Positions 36,345-45,228 of a DNA stretch of 64,000 bases are shown piece after piece (the stretch's first letter is position 1; every line of letters starts with the position of its first letter). The stretch comes from Synechocystis sp. PCC 7509 (lineage in GTDB: Bacteria; Cyanobacteriota; Cyanobacteriia; Cyanobacteriales; Chroococcidiopsidaceae). Position numbers and translations under genes: made by a program. The notes beneath the pieces were generated by a model, which saw only the letters and a list, made by a program, of their open reading frames with translations, was not told where the DNA came from and did no database searches. The stretch is taken from positions 1,693,193 through 1,757,192 of the forward strand of contig NZ_ALVU02000001.1 in assembly GCF_000332075.2 (NCBI RefSeq), given 5' to 3'.

Positions 36345-37556
36345 TTAATCTAATACTTCTAACACAGCTTTGGGCAACAACTTATCTTTAAACCAAATGA
36401 TTTTTGCCGGAACATCGGTTAAATTTACTCCAGCTTTTTCTAAGTTTAAACGTTCAGAAATTGCCAAAATTAAATCGTTTCGTTCGGCGCGTCGCACTTG
36501 AGAAAACTTTTTTTGTAAATATTCTGGTCGCCAATAACCAACTATTTCTAATAATAAGCTGCGCCCGTCGGGATGCACTAAGCGAAAATCGGGAATCATG
36601 ACGCTACCCGGAATCGGAATTAAATCTACTTCCCTCTCTAATACCCACTCCGATTTTAAAGTTTCCCAGCGACTAGCAAAGGCTTCTTCTAACATACTGT
36701 CGTAAGGTTTACCTGGCGGATAGTGAGACACCAAACCACAATTGGAATCAAGGCTAAATCGTCCAGTTTTCCAAGTATTAGTGTAAAAATCGCGGGTTTG
36801 TAGTTTGGCGCTAAGACTCCATTTTGTGACGTGCAATAGTGCGGGAATCATTTTAGCGATCGCAAGCCCATATCTTGTACTAGGCTTAAATAAGCTAGTC
36901 GCCCCATCAATGGTAATTGTAAACCCATGTTCGGCATCGCCTTCGATATAAGCCATCAACTGAAACAGTTTCAAATAGCGAAACAGTAGCTTATACTCTC
37001 CCGGAACATTGCGATGAGCATTTAATACTAATTGACTAGCTCGATAAAAAACTCCTTGTACTTGGGAGAGATTGTATTTATGCAGCAATTGCTCTGGTGT
37101 TGGTTCTTCAAACTCCATCAAAACCTTATTTTCTGCCAAGTCTGCGTATAGTCCCTCGCGAATGTGCGCGGGTAAGATTTCTCGTTCTAACTCCTGACTA
37201 AGTTGCAATGCTAAAGTATCCAAAGTTTGACAGCTTTGAGCGGAACTTGGAACATTTAAAGCCGATAAACTAAATACTTTCTCTCTTAATAATGGTGGCT
37301 CTAAAGGACTAACAACTTCAAACTCACAGGCACTTTTGAGTAAATGAGCTAAACCGCGTTTAAAACGATAATCTGGGCTATCTCCTTCCAATTCTTGCAA
37401 CTGAGTGTCTAATTCTCCTTGCGTACTTCCCCGCGCTGATACAAAGCAAGCAATTAATTCTCTGGCAACCGCTAAAGTTTCCTCGTCAATCCTCAGTCTT
37501 TTTGGGGTTATCGTTTCCCCACTTAACCGATGAGTCAGCAACTCGCTTGGTAACAT
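36345..37556 (-). CDS. DUF790 family nuclease, Bax1-like partner of XPB helicase
   Basis: 403 residues. The start LPSELLTHRLSGETITPKRL is the usual DUF790 opening. The C-terminal nuclease-like part has FASRWETLKSEWVLEREVDLIPIPGSVMIPDFRLVHPDGRSLLLEIVGYWRPEYL, with the D and E-x-V-G of a PD-(D/E)XK core. In archaea the equivalent Bax1 binds XPB and cuts DNA. The first 71 bases overlap the end of the helicase gene in another frame, so the two are tightly coupled. Confidence 0.88.
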   Translation of the reverse strand: MLPSELLTHRLSGETITPKRLRIDEETLAVARELIACFVSARGSTQGELDTQLQELEGDSPDYRFKRGLAHLLKSACEFEVVSPLEPPLLREKVFSLSALNVPSSAQSCQTLDTLALQLSQELEREILPAHIREGLYADLAENKVLMEFEEPTPEQLLHKYNLSQVQGVFYRASQLVLNAHRNVPGEYKLLFRYLKLFQLMAYIEGDAEHGFTITIDGATSLFKPSTRYGLAIAKMIPALLHVTKWSLSAKLQTRDFYTNTWKTGRFSLDSNCGLVSHYPPGKPYDSMLEEAFASRWETLKSEWVLEREVDLIPIPGSVMIPDFRLVHPDGRSLLLEIVGYWRPEYLQKKFSQVRRAERNDLILAISERLNLEKAGVNLTDVPAKIIWFKDKLLPKAVLEVLD

Positions 37557-38970
37557 TATTGTTTACTCCATACAATGGGACAATTTCTAACTGTCTAGGT
37601 TTTGTCTCTATACCTCGCCGCCGCGCTGATGTACCTTCTTCGCTGGTGTCTTCGGCTATTACTTCATACATTATCGCTAACTTATGCTCGTCTCCCTTAC
37701 GCAGCACCCGCCCCAGCCTTTGCACGTACTCCCGCGCCGAACCCGTACCAGACAAAATAATCGCTATACTAGCGGCGGGAACATCTACCCCTTCATTTAA
37801 AACGTGAGAAGCTACCAATGTTTTGTATTCTCCCGCGCGAAACTTTGTCAATGTCTCGTGACGCTCTTTTACTGGGGTTTGGTGGGTAATGGCGGGAATC
37901 AAAAACTCTTGAGAAATCCGGTAAACTGTAGCGTTGTCGGCGGTAAAAATTAGCGTCCTTTCGGGGTAATGCTGGGCGAGAATGTTACTCAAAATCCGCA
38001 TTTTACCGTCTGTCCCTAAAGCAATTTCTTTTGCTTCTCGGTGGGCTAACATTGCTCTGCGTCCGGCGGTAGAACGGGCGCTGGCTTGAACGAACATTTG
38101 CCAGCCTTTGAGACTGCCTAAAGAGATTTTTACATCTTTTAAAAAACTATTGCGTTGTTCAATTAATTGCTTGTATCTATCTCTTTCTAAAGCTGAGAGT
38201 TTGACCTTTATTTGGACTACTTCGTGCTTGGCTAAGGCGCTTCCCGCTAGTTCTTCCGCCGTTTTGCGATAGACTTCTTTACCGATTAAGCTATTTAAGT
38301 CTGCGTGTTTGCCGTCGGTGCGTTCGGGGGTTGCTGATAATCCTAACCTGTAAGGCGCGATCGCATATTCGGCAATAACTCGATTAAAATCTGTCGGTAA
38401 GTGGTGACACTCATCAAAAATTATCAACGCATAGCGGTTGCCGAGGGCTTCAGCATGGATGGCGGCGCTGTCGTAGGTGGAGACTAATATAGACGTGCGA
38501 TCGCGCGATCCTCCCCCTAGTAGCCCAATCTCTGCGTCGGGAAAGGTTAACAGCAATTGAGCATACCACTGGTGCATTAAATCAATAGTTGGGACTACAA
38601 TTAACGTGCTGCGCGGTGTAGCTTGCATGGCAAGCATTGCTAAATAAGTTTTTCCGGCGGCGGTGGGAAGCACCACTACACCATTGCGCCCCGATTGTTT
38701 CCAAGCAAGTAATGCTTCCCTTTGATGGGGATAGGGTTCTTTCTCCATACTAGAGATAAGCTCTAGAGTTTCAAAAGCTCTAGCATTATCGACAAAATCA
38801 ATCTTTTCTGCTTGCAAGGCTTCAATAAATGGTCTGTAATCAATAGCAGGGATGCGAAACTTCTCCACGCGATCGTCCCAAGTAGCGTAGTCTACCCAGG
38901 TTTTCCCTTTGGGTGGTGGATGCACAACTAATGTGCCGCGATCAAACGATATTGTAGAAATCCGCGCCAT
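37486..38970 (-). CDS. XPB-like superfamily 2 DNA helicase
   Basis: 494 residues. An N-terminal damage-recognition-like part (STISFDRGTLVVHPPPKG) precedes motif I VLPTAAGKTYLA, motif II FDECHHLP, motif III LSATPERTDG, a central RED/thumb-like insert, motif V HVLNEGVDVPAASIAIIL and motif VI QRLGRVLRKG. It is the bacterial counterpart of XPB, unwinding or translocating on DNA for repair or defence. Its partner DUF790 gene overlaps by 71 bases. No other repair genes adjoin it. Confidence 0.9.
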   Translation of the reverse strand: MARISTISFDRGTLVVHPPPKGKTWVDYATWDDRVEKFRIPAIDYRPFIEALQAEKIDFVDNARAFETLELISSMEKEPYPHQREALLAWKQSGRNGVVVLPTAAGKTYLAMLAMQATPRSTLIVVPTIDLMHQWYAQLLLTFPDAEIGLLGGGSRDRTSILVSTYDSAAIHAEALGNRYALIIFDECHHLPTDFNRVIAEYAIAPYRLGLSATPERTDGKHADLNSLIGKEVYRKTAEELAGSALAKHEVVQIKVKLSALERDRYKQLIEQRNSFLKDVKISLGSLKGWQMFVQASARSTAGRRAMLAHREAKEIALGTDGKMRILSNILAQHYPERTLIFTADNATVYRISQEFLIPAITHQTPVKERHETLTKFRAGEYKTLVASHVLNEGVDVPAASIAIILSGTGSAREYVQRLGRVLRKGDEHKLAIMYEVIAEDTSEEGTSARRRGIETKPRQLEIVPLYGVNNNVTKRVADSSVKWGNDNPKKTED

Positions 38971-39307
38971 TTAACAAGGTAATACTTTAGAACAGAAAAA
39001 TTCTGGCTTCACTTTAAAACTTTTTAACGTTTAGTTTAACAAAATGTCGAGCAGTTATATTTACTCGCCATAGAGATACAGAAAAATCCGGTTAATTGAG
39101 GACTAATTTCTCACTGTCGGCGGGCAGTTTTAATCAGGCGAAGGAAGTATCTAACATTTTCCAGTCATTGTACGCCTTCAAATTTTACTAACTACACCTT
39201 TCAAAATATCTCTTAAATGCGATCGCCTAGAAATTAGCGGTATTGACACCAAATCTATCATTTTTGACAAAGGTACTATACCGTTAAAAAATATTTAAGC
39301 GACTGTT
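38971..39307. other. Intergenic spacer with no recognised feature
   Basis: This 337-base spacer separates the divergent helicase and Rpn-family genes, so both promoters must lie here. One HIP1 octamer is seen near 39220. No RNA gene, long repeat or convincing small gene was found. Confidence 0.5.
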
Positions 39308-40141
39308 ATGAGTGCTAAACAATTCGATAATCTCTGCAAATACCTCTCCGAAAAATATCCTAACAGCTTTGCTTCTTGGCTATTAGGCAAGCCTGTTACA
39401 GTGGGAGAAGTGATTAAAAGCGAACTAAGCATTGAACCAATCCGCGCAGATTCTGTAACTTTTCTGCGTACCCAAGAAAGAATTTTACATCTAGAGTTTC
39501 AAGTAGAAGTCGATACCAACCCCCCGCTACCGCTACGAATGTTGGATTATTGGGTAAGATTGCATCGTCGTTACCGACAACCAGTGACGCAAATCGTAAT
39601 TTTGCTCAAAAAGCCTGCAAAAGCAACAGTTATTGCAACAGAGTTTCATTTAGAAAACACTAGACACAGCTATCAGGTTGTGAAAATGTGGGAGCAAGAT
39701 CCAGCGATTTTCCTTGCAGATATAGCACTTCTGCCTTTAGCTACCTTAGCAGCTACCCAAGAGCCAGAGAAGTTATTAACCCAGATTTCGCAGCAAATTA
39801 GTAACATAGAATCATCAGAGCAACGACAAGATGTAGCTATCTGCACTCAGTTACTAGCAGGCTTGAAGTTTAAGAAAACATTAATTAGTCAATTCTTCAG
39901 AGAGGAAATTATGCAGGAATCAGTAATTTATCAAGATATTCTTCAAAAAGGATTACAGCAAGGGGAAATTGCGGTTGTTGTACGTCAACTTACGCGCCAA
40001 ATTGGTACTATTCCCGATTCAGTTCGATCGCAAATTCTAGTTTTACCAGTTCCTCAGTTAGAAAATTTAGCAGAAGCTTTGTTAGATTTTACTAATCTCT
40101 CAGACTTAGAAACCTGGTTAGAAGCAAATCCTAACAGTTAA
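39308..40141 (+). CDS. Rpn family PD-(D/E)XK nuclease / DUF4351 protein
   Basis: 277 residues. The N-terminal part has the transposase_31/Rpn nuclease core (ADSVTFLRTQERILHLEFQVEVDTNPPLPLRMLDYWVRLHRRY, with H-L-E-x-Q as the catalytic E-x-Q). The C-terminal 60 residues (VVVRQLTRQIGTIPDSVRSQILVLPVPQLENLAEALLDFTNLSDLETWL) are a DUF4351 domain. Relatives promote recombination or act as nucleases, and many copies occur in cyanobacteria. It is not flanked by inverted repeats, so it is not taken as a mobile element. Confidence 0.85.
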   Translation: MSAKQFDNLCKYLSEKYPNSFASWLLGKPVTVGEVIKSELSIEPIRADSVTFLRTQERILHLEFQVEVDTNPPLPLRMLDYWVRLHRRYRQPVTQIVILLKKPAKATVIATEFHLENTRHSYQVVKMWEQDPAIFLADIALLPLATLAATQEPEKLLTQISQQISNIESSEQRQDVAICTQLLAGLKFKKTLISQFFREEIMQESVIYQDILQKGLQQGEIAVVVRQLTRQIGTIPDSVRSQILVLPVPQLENLAEALLDFTNLSDLETWLEANPNS

Positions 40142-40223
40142 ATGCGATCGCGCATGGTGTTTTCTATCTCTTTTTTGGGAATCCTAATGTATAGCAATTA
40201 TTTGAATATATATTTAGGACAAC

Positions 40224-40706
40224 ATGACTCAAGGTGGAAGAGCAAATTCTTCGGGAAATGTGTTGGAGACAACTATTGAAGGAACATTGATAGGACATGG
40301 ATATAGCGCAATAGGTTGTAATGTACCGAAAAAGCAGCGTTTGGGATTTCTTTTAAGCCCTAGTAATAACTTCCAAAAAAGATACGCTAGACAGGTATAT
40401 ATAGGGCAGGGTATTTATGACACAGATATTTATGTAGATTTTTACGTTATTGGTTCTTCAATCAGTTCTGGTTTAATCATTGAGTGTAAATGGCAGCAAT
40501 CTGGTGGTTCAGTAGACGAAAAGCTACCCTACCTTAACTTAAATATTCAGTATTGCTATCCAGTACCAGCTATCGTTTTAATTGATGGGGGTGGAATGAA
40601 ACCAAAAGCCGTAACTTGGTTATCTACGCAAACTGTTTTAAATCAAAATTTATTAGCAGTCCATAATCTAACTTCTTTCATTAAATGGTCTAATAATAAC
40701 TTTTAA
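40224..40706 (+). CDS. PD-(D/E)XK nuclease, probable type II restriction endonuclease
   Basis: 160 residues. VYIGQGIYDTDIYVDFYVIGSSISSGLIIECKWQQSGGSVDEKLPYL holds the nuclease core: a D (in TDIYVDF) and E-C-K, followed by a Q and a helix. Its stop overlaps by 4 bases the stop of a convergent adenine methylase, the typical layout of a type II pair. Endonucleases of this size often act as dimers. The target is not readable; GATC is a candidate from the methylase type. Confidence 0.75.
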   Translation: MTQGGRANSSGNVLETTIEGTLIGHGYSAIGCNVPKKQRLGFLLSPSNNFQKRYARQVYIGQGIYDTDIYVDFYVIGSSISSGLIIECKWQQSGGSVDEKLPYLNLNIQYCYPVPAIVLIDGGGMKPKAVTWLSTQTVLNQNLLAVHNLTSFIKWSNNNF

Positions 40707-41530
40707 TAGGAAGTAATCAATAGTTCTGTAATTTTACCTCTTTTTTCTGCCTTAGAATTAATAGCTCTTGCTGCCGAAATTTCATAAATATTGAAGTCAG
40801 CATAAAGCTCTCGAACCAAAGCACAATCAGAGTTAGACAACATAACTTTTACTCCTCGACTAGCAAGTTTAGCAAAAGTATCTCTGAGCTTAATTTGTTC
40901 AGTTTCCTTGAAAATATAGCGGCTGTAAGTTGTAAAATTGCTAGTAGAACTTAGAGGATAATAAGGCGGATCAAAATAGACAAAATCCTGCTCGTTTTTA
41001 GCTTTAATATCACTATACGGTTTTAACGAAACTTCGGCAGATTGAAGCGCTAAAGAGACAGAACGAAGTAAATCGGAATTGCAAATTGTGGGATTTTTAT
41101 ACTTACCCATTGGTACGTTAAATCGCCCTTGAGAATTTTCTCTATATAGCCCGTTAAAGCAAGTTTTGTTTAAATAGATAAATCGTGCGGCTCTTTCAAT
41201 ATCTGAACCTTGGAAATGCGATCGCATTCTATAATAATAATCTTTATCATGTTGCTCTTGATGCGTATTTAATAGCTCAATTAACGGCTCAACGTTATTT
41301 TTAATACAACAATAAGTATTAATTAATTCAGGATTAATATCGGAAATAACTTTATTAGCATCGGGTTTGACATTGCAGAAGTAAAAAAATACTGCTCCAC
41401 CACCCAAAAAAGGCTCGTAGTAATTAGTAAAACTCTGGGGAAAATGAGGAATATATTGTTCAATTAATTTACTTTTACCTCCCGCCCATTTTAAAAAAGG
41501 ACGATAATAGGGAGAACTTAATTGTAACAT
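40703..41530 (-). CDS. dam: Dam-type DNA adenine N6-methyltransferase
   Basis: 275 residues of the alpha class. SAM motif FLKWAGGKSKL is at residues 12-22, YYEPFLGGGAVFF at about 38-50, and the catalytic DPPY lies in FVYFDPPYYPLS. NKTCFNGLYRENSQGRFNVPMG is the Dam/DpnM-like region after motif X. The closest pattern is that of GATC methylases. It is convergent with the nuclease gene, so it probably protects host DNA from it. GATC methylation would also modify every HIP1 site (GCGATCGC). Confidence 0.9.
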   Translation of the reverse strand: MLQLSSPYYRPFLKWAGGKSKLIEQYIPHFPQSFTNYYEPFLGGGAVFFYFCNVKPDANKVISDINPELINTYCCIKNNVEPLIELLNTHQEQHDKDYYYRMRSHFQGSDIERAARFIYLNKTCFNGLYRENSQGRFNVPMGKYKNPTICNSDLLRSVSLALQSAEVSLKPYSDIKAKNEQDFVYFDPPYYPLSSTSNFTTYSRYIFKETEQIKLRDTFAKLASRGVKVMLSNSDCALVRELYADFNIYEISAARAINSKAEKRGKITELLITSY

Positions 41531-41620
41531 TTAAGCTGAATAAAAAGATGTTTTAAAAGTTTATCTGTTGGTATCAAATAATTCATACTTCCTTTAAAAA
41601 CAGGTAATAATCCATATTTT

Positions 41621-41651
41621 CCCCCCTTTTTAAGGGGGGTTAGGGGGGATC
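41621..41651. repeat. C/G-run palindromic repeat CCCCCCTTTTTAAGGGGGG
   Basis: CCCCCCTT, a short T-rich centre and AAGGGGGG form a strong hairpin (41621-41639), followed by TTAGGGGGGATC. This element is widespread between cyanobacterial genes. It lies in the 255-base spacer between the divergent methylase and ycf33 genes; the rest of the spacer is A/T-rich without other marks. Confidence 0.8.
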
Positions 41652-41785
41652 TAACGGCGGGAAATGTACAGACCATACCTTAATCAACGACTAAAACTCT
41701 TTGTTCTTTATACTAGGTGCGGTTTGCTCGCAAAGTAAACAACTCTACTAATATAGTAAAATATTGAAAAAACCTATAAAAATAT

Positions 41786-41992
41786 ATGTTTGATGGATTT
41801 TGGGACAATGTGTCGCGTTACCCCCGCTACTTAGTAACAATTATATTGGGCATAGCGATAAATGCTTTTGCACCTCTAGCGCCTTTATTTAAAAACCCCT
41901 TCAGTGCGATCGCTCTTATTAGCTTACTGTTTGGCGTACTTGTTTTTACTGTCTTTACCCTCCGCGCCATGCTGGGTTTAAGTACGGTATAG
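41786..41992 (+). CDS. ycf33: Ycf33/DUF751 small membrane protein
   Basis: 68 residues. FWDNVSRYPRYLVTIILGIAINAFAPLAPLFKNPFSAIALISLLFG, with two hydrophobic segments, is the Ycf33 pattern shared by cyanobacteria and plastid genomes. The function is not established; it is a thylakoid or plasma membrane protein of the photosynthetic lineage. It precedes rbfA by 39 bases on the same strand, a common order in cyanobacteria. Confidence 0.92.
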   Translation: MFDGFWDNVSRYPRYLVTIILGIAINAFAPLAPLFKNPFSAIALISLLFGVLVFTVFTLRAMLGLSTV

Positions 41993-42031
41993 ACTAGATT
42001 TGATAACCACACATCGAGAGTTAAAACAACT

Positions 42032-42451
42032 ATGGCTACAAACCGTCGCGTTTCTCGCGTTGCCGAATTAATTAAACGCGAGGTTAGCCAAATGCTTATC
42101 CACGATATCAAAGATGACCGTGTAGGCGCAGGACTCGTTAGTGTAACCGATGTCGTAGTATCGGGGGATCTGCAACACGCCAAAATTTTTGTTAGCGTCT
42201 ATGGCAGTGAGGAAGCAAAAATCGAAACAATGGCAGGATTAAAATCTGCTACGGGTTATGTGCGAACCGAATTAGGGCAAAGAGTACGCTTGCGTAGGAC
42301 TCCAGAAGTCATATTTCAAGAAGATCCTTCTATAGAAAGGGGAACTAAAGTGTTGTCGTTACTTAACCAACTAAACCACGATCGCCCCGCCGATGAAAAT
42401 TTAGATGTAGATGATTATGAAGACGAATACTTAGACGACGAAGAAAAATAA
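42032..42451 (+). CDS. rbfA: Ribosome-binding factor A
   Basis: 139 residues with the KH-like RbfA fold: [52 protein letters not shown] and [24 protein letters not shown]. It helps 16S rRNA 5' end processing and 30S maturation. An acidic tail (about the last 20 residues) is usual in cyanobacteria. It lies between ycf33 and the glycosidase gene, 48 bases before the latter. Confidence 0.95.
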   Translation: MATNRRVSRVAELIKREVSQMLIHDIKDDRVGAGLVSVTDVVVSGDLQHAKIFVSVYGSEEAKIETMAGLKSATGYVRTELGQRVRLRRTPEVIFQEDPSIERGTKVLSLLNQLNHDRPADENLDVDDYEDEYLDDEEK

Positions 42452-42499
42452 GTTTTGCAGTAAAATACCTGAGTTTGAATATTTAGGTACGTTCCGATT

Positions 42500-44071
42500 A
42501 TGACTGCATCCTTGCCGGATATAGACACGCTCACTCTAGCGCAGCAAGTCGCCCAAATGGTTGTAGTCCGTACCTGCGGCTATTTGTTCGATCATCAAAT
42601 ACCTTATCCAGACTGGGAAGCAAACACCGCCACCATGCAACACTTAGTAAAATTAGGAGTTGGTGGCGTAATCTTTCTTGGGGGAAGTGCGGCGGAATTA
42701 GCTTTAAGAACCCAACAAATGCAAAATTGGGCAAAAATTCCTTTATTAATTGCGGCGGATATAGAAGAAGGTGTTGGGCAAAGATTCCCCGGTGCTACTT
42801 GGTTTGCTCCACCAATGGCGATTAGTCAAATTGCCCGTACTAATCCCCAACTTGCAGCGCAATACGCCGAAAAAATGGGCGCTATTACCGCCGCCGAAGC
42901 CTTGGCAATTGGCATCAATTGGATACTTGCGCCAGTAGTTGATGTCAATAACAATCCCGATAACCCAGTTATTAATGTCCGCGCTTTTGGGGAAACTCCT
43001 TCTGTTGTTAGCCCTTTAGCCAATGCTTTTATTAAAGGCGCGAAGGCTTACCCGGTACTTACCACCGCGAAACATTTTCCCGGACATGGCGATACTACTA
43101 CAGATTCTCATGTCGATTTGCCCGTTATTTCTCATGCACCCGATCGCCTAGCAGAAATTGAATTAGCGCCCTTTGTAAGCGCGATCGCATCGGGTGTAGC
43201 TGCCGTTATGAGCGCCCACCTACTTATAGAGTGTTGGGACGCAGAACACCCAGCAACCTTGTCTAAACGCATCTTAACCGGGCAACTGCGCGACAAAATG
43301 GGGTTTACAGGCTTAATTGTCACCGATGCTTTAATGATGGAGGCAATTTCTAAACGTTACGGAATTAACGAATCTCCCGTTTTAGCGGTAGAAGCTGGCG
43401 CAGATATTTTACTTATGCCCTCCGACCCTGAAGGCGCTATCAATGCGGTGTGTGAGGCAGTCAATAGCGGTCGTATTTCCGCCCAAAGGATAAAAGAGTC
43501 GGTAGCGCGAATTTGGCACGCCAAGGGTCAAGTAGAAGGGATAAAAATAGATGCAAGTAAAATTGCTTTTGAACTAGCTAAACCGGAAGCTTTAGAAACT
43601 GTTAATCAAATCTTGCAACAATCCCAAATAGTTAGCGGTAAAGTCCCTTTATCCCCAACTCCCAACGGACGTAACTTGATTGTGGTAGACAATTTACTTG
43701 GTAGCGGTAAATTTTTAACTGAACAAAGCCCCGCCATTGTTTTACCTAAATCTCTCGGCTATACTACGATGTTGTGCGATCGCCATACGCCTTTTGACCC
43801 AACTTCAGAAACCGACAATTTACCCACTGTTCTACAACTATTTATTCGGGGCAATCCTTTTCGCGGTAGCTCCGATTTAACACAAATTGGCATGGAGTGG
43901 TTTAAGAAACTGTTAAGTTCTGGCAATTTGCAAGCTTTAGTAATCTACGGTAGTCCTTATATTCTCGAAAAGCTTACGCCAGCTACTAATTCTGGGATAC
44001 CTTGCCTCTTTTCCTACGGACAAATGCCTCAAGCACAAACTATCGCTCTGCAAGCCCTATTCAAGGTATAG
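42500..44071 (+). CDS. nagZ: Glycoside hydrolase family 3, beta-N-acetylhexosaminidase-like
   Basis: 523 residues. The GH3 TIM barrel covers about 10-340, with the family mark TTAKHFPGHGDTTTDSHVDLPVI (His/Asp catalytic pair loop as in NagZ) and the nucleophile aspartate in GLIVTDALMMEAI. A C-terminal ~170-residue domain with NLIVVDNLLGSGKF and IRGNPFRGSS follows, as in two-domain cyanobacterial members. NagZ removes GlcNAc from cell-wall fragments. murQ at 61360 serves the same recycling route, but they are not linked. The start 48 bases after rbfA is clear. Confidence 0.88.
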   Translation: MTASLPDIDTLTLAQQVAQMVVVRTCGYLFDHQIPYPDWEANTATMQHLVKLGVGGVIFLGGSAAELALRTQQMQNWAKIPLLIAADIEEGVGQRFPGATWFAPPMAISQIARTNPQLAAQYAEKMGAITAAEALAIGINWILAPVVDVNNNPDNPVINVRAFGETPSVVSPLANAFIKGAKAYPVLTTAKHFPGHGDTTTDSHVDLPVISHAPDRLAEIELAPFVSAIASGVAAVMSAHLLIECWDAEHPATLSKRILTGQLRDKMGFTGLIVTDALMMEAISKRYGINESPVLAVEAGADILLMPSDPEGAINAVCEAVNSGRISAQRIKESVARIWHAKGQVEGIKIDASKIAFELAKPEALETVNQILQQSQIVSGKVPLSPTPNGRNLIVVDNLLGSGKFLTEQSPAIVLPKSLGYTTMLCDRHTPFDPTSETDNLPTVLQLFIRGNPFRGSSDLTQIGMEWFKKLLSSGNLQALVIYGSPYILEKLTPATNSGIPCLFSYGQMPQAQTIALQALFKV

Positions 44072-44413
44072 CTTGTACTCTATCTAAAGACGTATTTTGT
44101 TTATTAGTTAGTGGGTTAATAATTAAGTAGCAAACCTGATCAAACCTCTTAATCCCTTTGAAAATCTGCAATACAGCCCAAAAAGAGATTTAATTACAGC
44201 TATGTCTACAAGTAATTTTTAGTTGAGTTTGTCAACATTTGCTGATTTTCGTAATGTATCTTAATATAAACACCAGGACTATAGCGCCACAATGAAAACA
44301 ATTCAGTATAACGAACTACAAAAATGCGGCTAATGAGGCTGATTTTAAGATTATTTGTTAGCCTGGGGAGCATTCAGCGTGACAAAACAAAATGAGTAAT
44401 TTAGGTTAAAACC
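44072..44413. other. Intergenic spacer without recognised gene
   Basis: The 342-base A/T-rich spacer between the glycosidase and DUF4327 genes lacks HIP1 octamers and any obvious hairpin or small gene. A promoter for the DUF4327 gene is expected, but no strong -35/-10 pair was identified by eye. Confidence 0.4.
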
Positions 44414-44647
44414 ATGAGTGTGAATACTTTGCCATCAATTCGATATTCTTTAAACGTGATTAAAGACGAAGCGCGTCAATTGGTAGAAAAAGGCGTAATC
44501 AGTCGGCAGCAACCCATATACACGTTATGCGAGTACATTCCACCGAGAGAATGGGTTTGTGTAGAATGCGAGTTAGAACAATGCGACTTTTTATTGCGCG
44601 ATCGCATTGGTGACTTGATCGGTCGGGAAGAATGGGACAACGACTAA
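44414..44647 (+). CDS. DUF4327 family protein
   Basis: 77 residues. SLNVIKDEARQLVEKGVISRQQPIYTLCEYIPPREWVCVECELEQCDFLLRDRIGDLIG is the full DUF4327 pattern, including the REW-VCVECELE cysteines. The family is restricted to cyanobacteria and has no known function. It is soluble and acidic. It stands alone; a 7-base inverted repeat (GTTAACT at 44676, AGTTAAC at 44690) follows it. Confidence 0.9.
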   Translation: MSVNTLPSIRYSLNVIKDEARQLVEKGVISRQQPIYTLCEYIPPREWVCVECELEQCDFLLRDRIGDLIGREEWDND

Positions 44648-44820
44648 TTTTTAATTTTTAAACAGAACAAGCATTGTTAACTGACCATAAGTTAACGAAG
44701 AAAGAGAGAGGAGATCCCCAAGCATTGCAAAGATTAATCCAAAAATCGGTTAACCGTAACAGTTAGAGTTTGGTAGACGTTTAAAAACAAACCGCTCCAA
44801 GCTCTTAACTGACAAAATTT

Positions 44821-45168
44821 TTATCCTACCTGTTCCAAATACTGGTTAAGGTCTTCAATTACGCGAGTAAGTTCAGCTTCAGTCGTTAAACGAATATGCT
44901 CATCGCGCAGAGTAATTAGGACTTTAGCCGCAAAAGGGGTAGCCCAAATATTAGGATTGCAGAAAATTTCTAGAAATACATTTCCTGTATAGCGGTACTC
45001 TAGCGGCGGTTGAGGAATGGATTTAGTACCGGGAGTTTTTACCCCCGCCGCTTTGATATTAGTCATTAATTGCGCGATCGCACTTTGCATTTCTCTAGCT
45101 GATTCGGCAGAGAAACTAAAAGATACCGAACCTTCAATTAAATTGAGGGTCAAATTATTTGCAGACAT
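44821..45168 (-). CDS. Conserved cyanobacterial protein of unknown function
   Basis: 115 residues, not assigned to a named family. Features are a first strand NLTLNLIEGSVSFSFSAESAREMQSAIAQLM, a proline-rich loop (PQPPLEYRYTG), then FLEIFCNPNIWATPFAAKVLITLRDEHIRLTTEAELTRVIEDL. It looks like a small alpha/beta protein, cytoplasmic. It is 60 bases after the aminotransferase gene on the same strand, so it may share its transcript. Confidence 0.6.
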   Translation of the reverse strand: MSANNLTLNLIEGSVSFSFSAESAREMQSAIAQLMTNIKAAGVKTPGTKSIPQPPLEYRYTGNVFLEIFCNPNIWATPFAAKVLITLRDEHIRLTTEAELTRVIEDLNQYLEQVG

Positions 45169-45228
45169 AAAGGCAGGTAACTAAGTTAGGTTTTCAACTC
45201 ATGTTACCTGGCAAACGTCACAATTATC

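Noticed and set aside
39308-40141. Transposon gene
   Set aside because: Rpn/transposase_31 proteins carry this database label, but no terminal inverted repeats or target duplications are visible.
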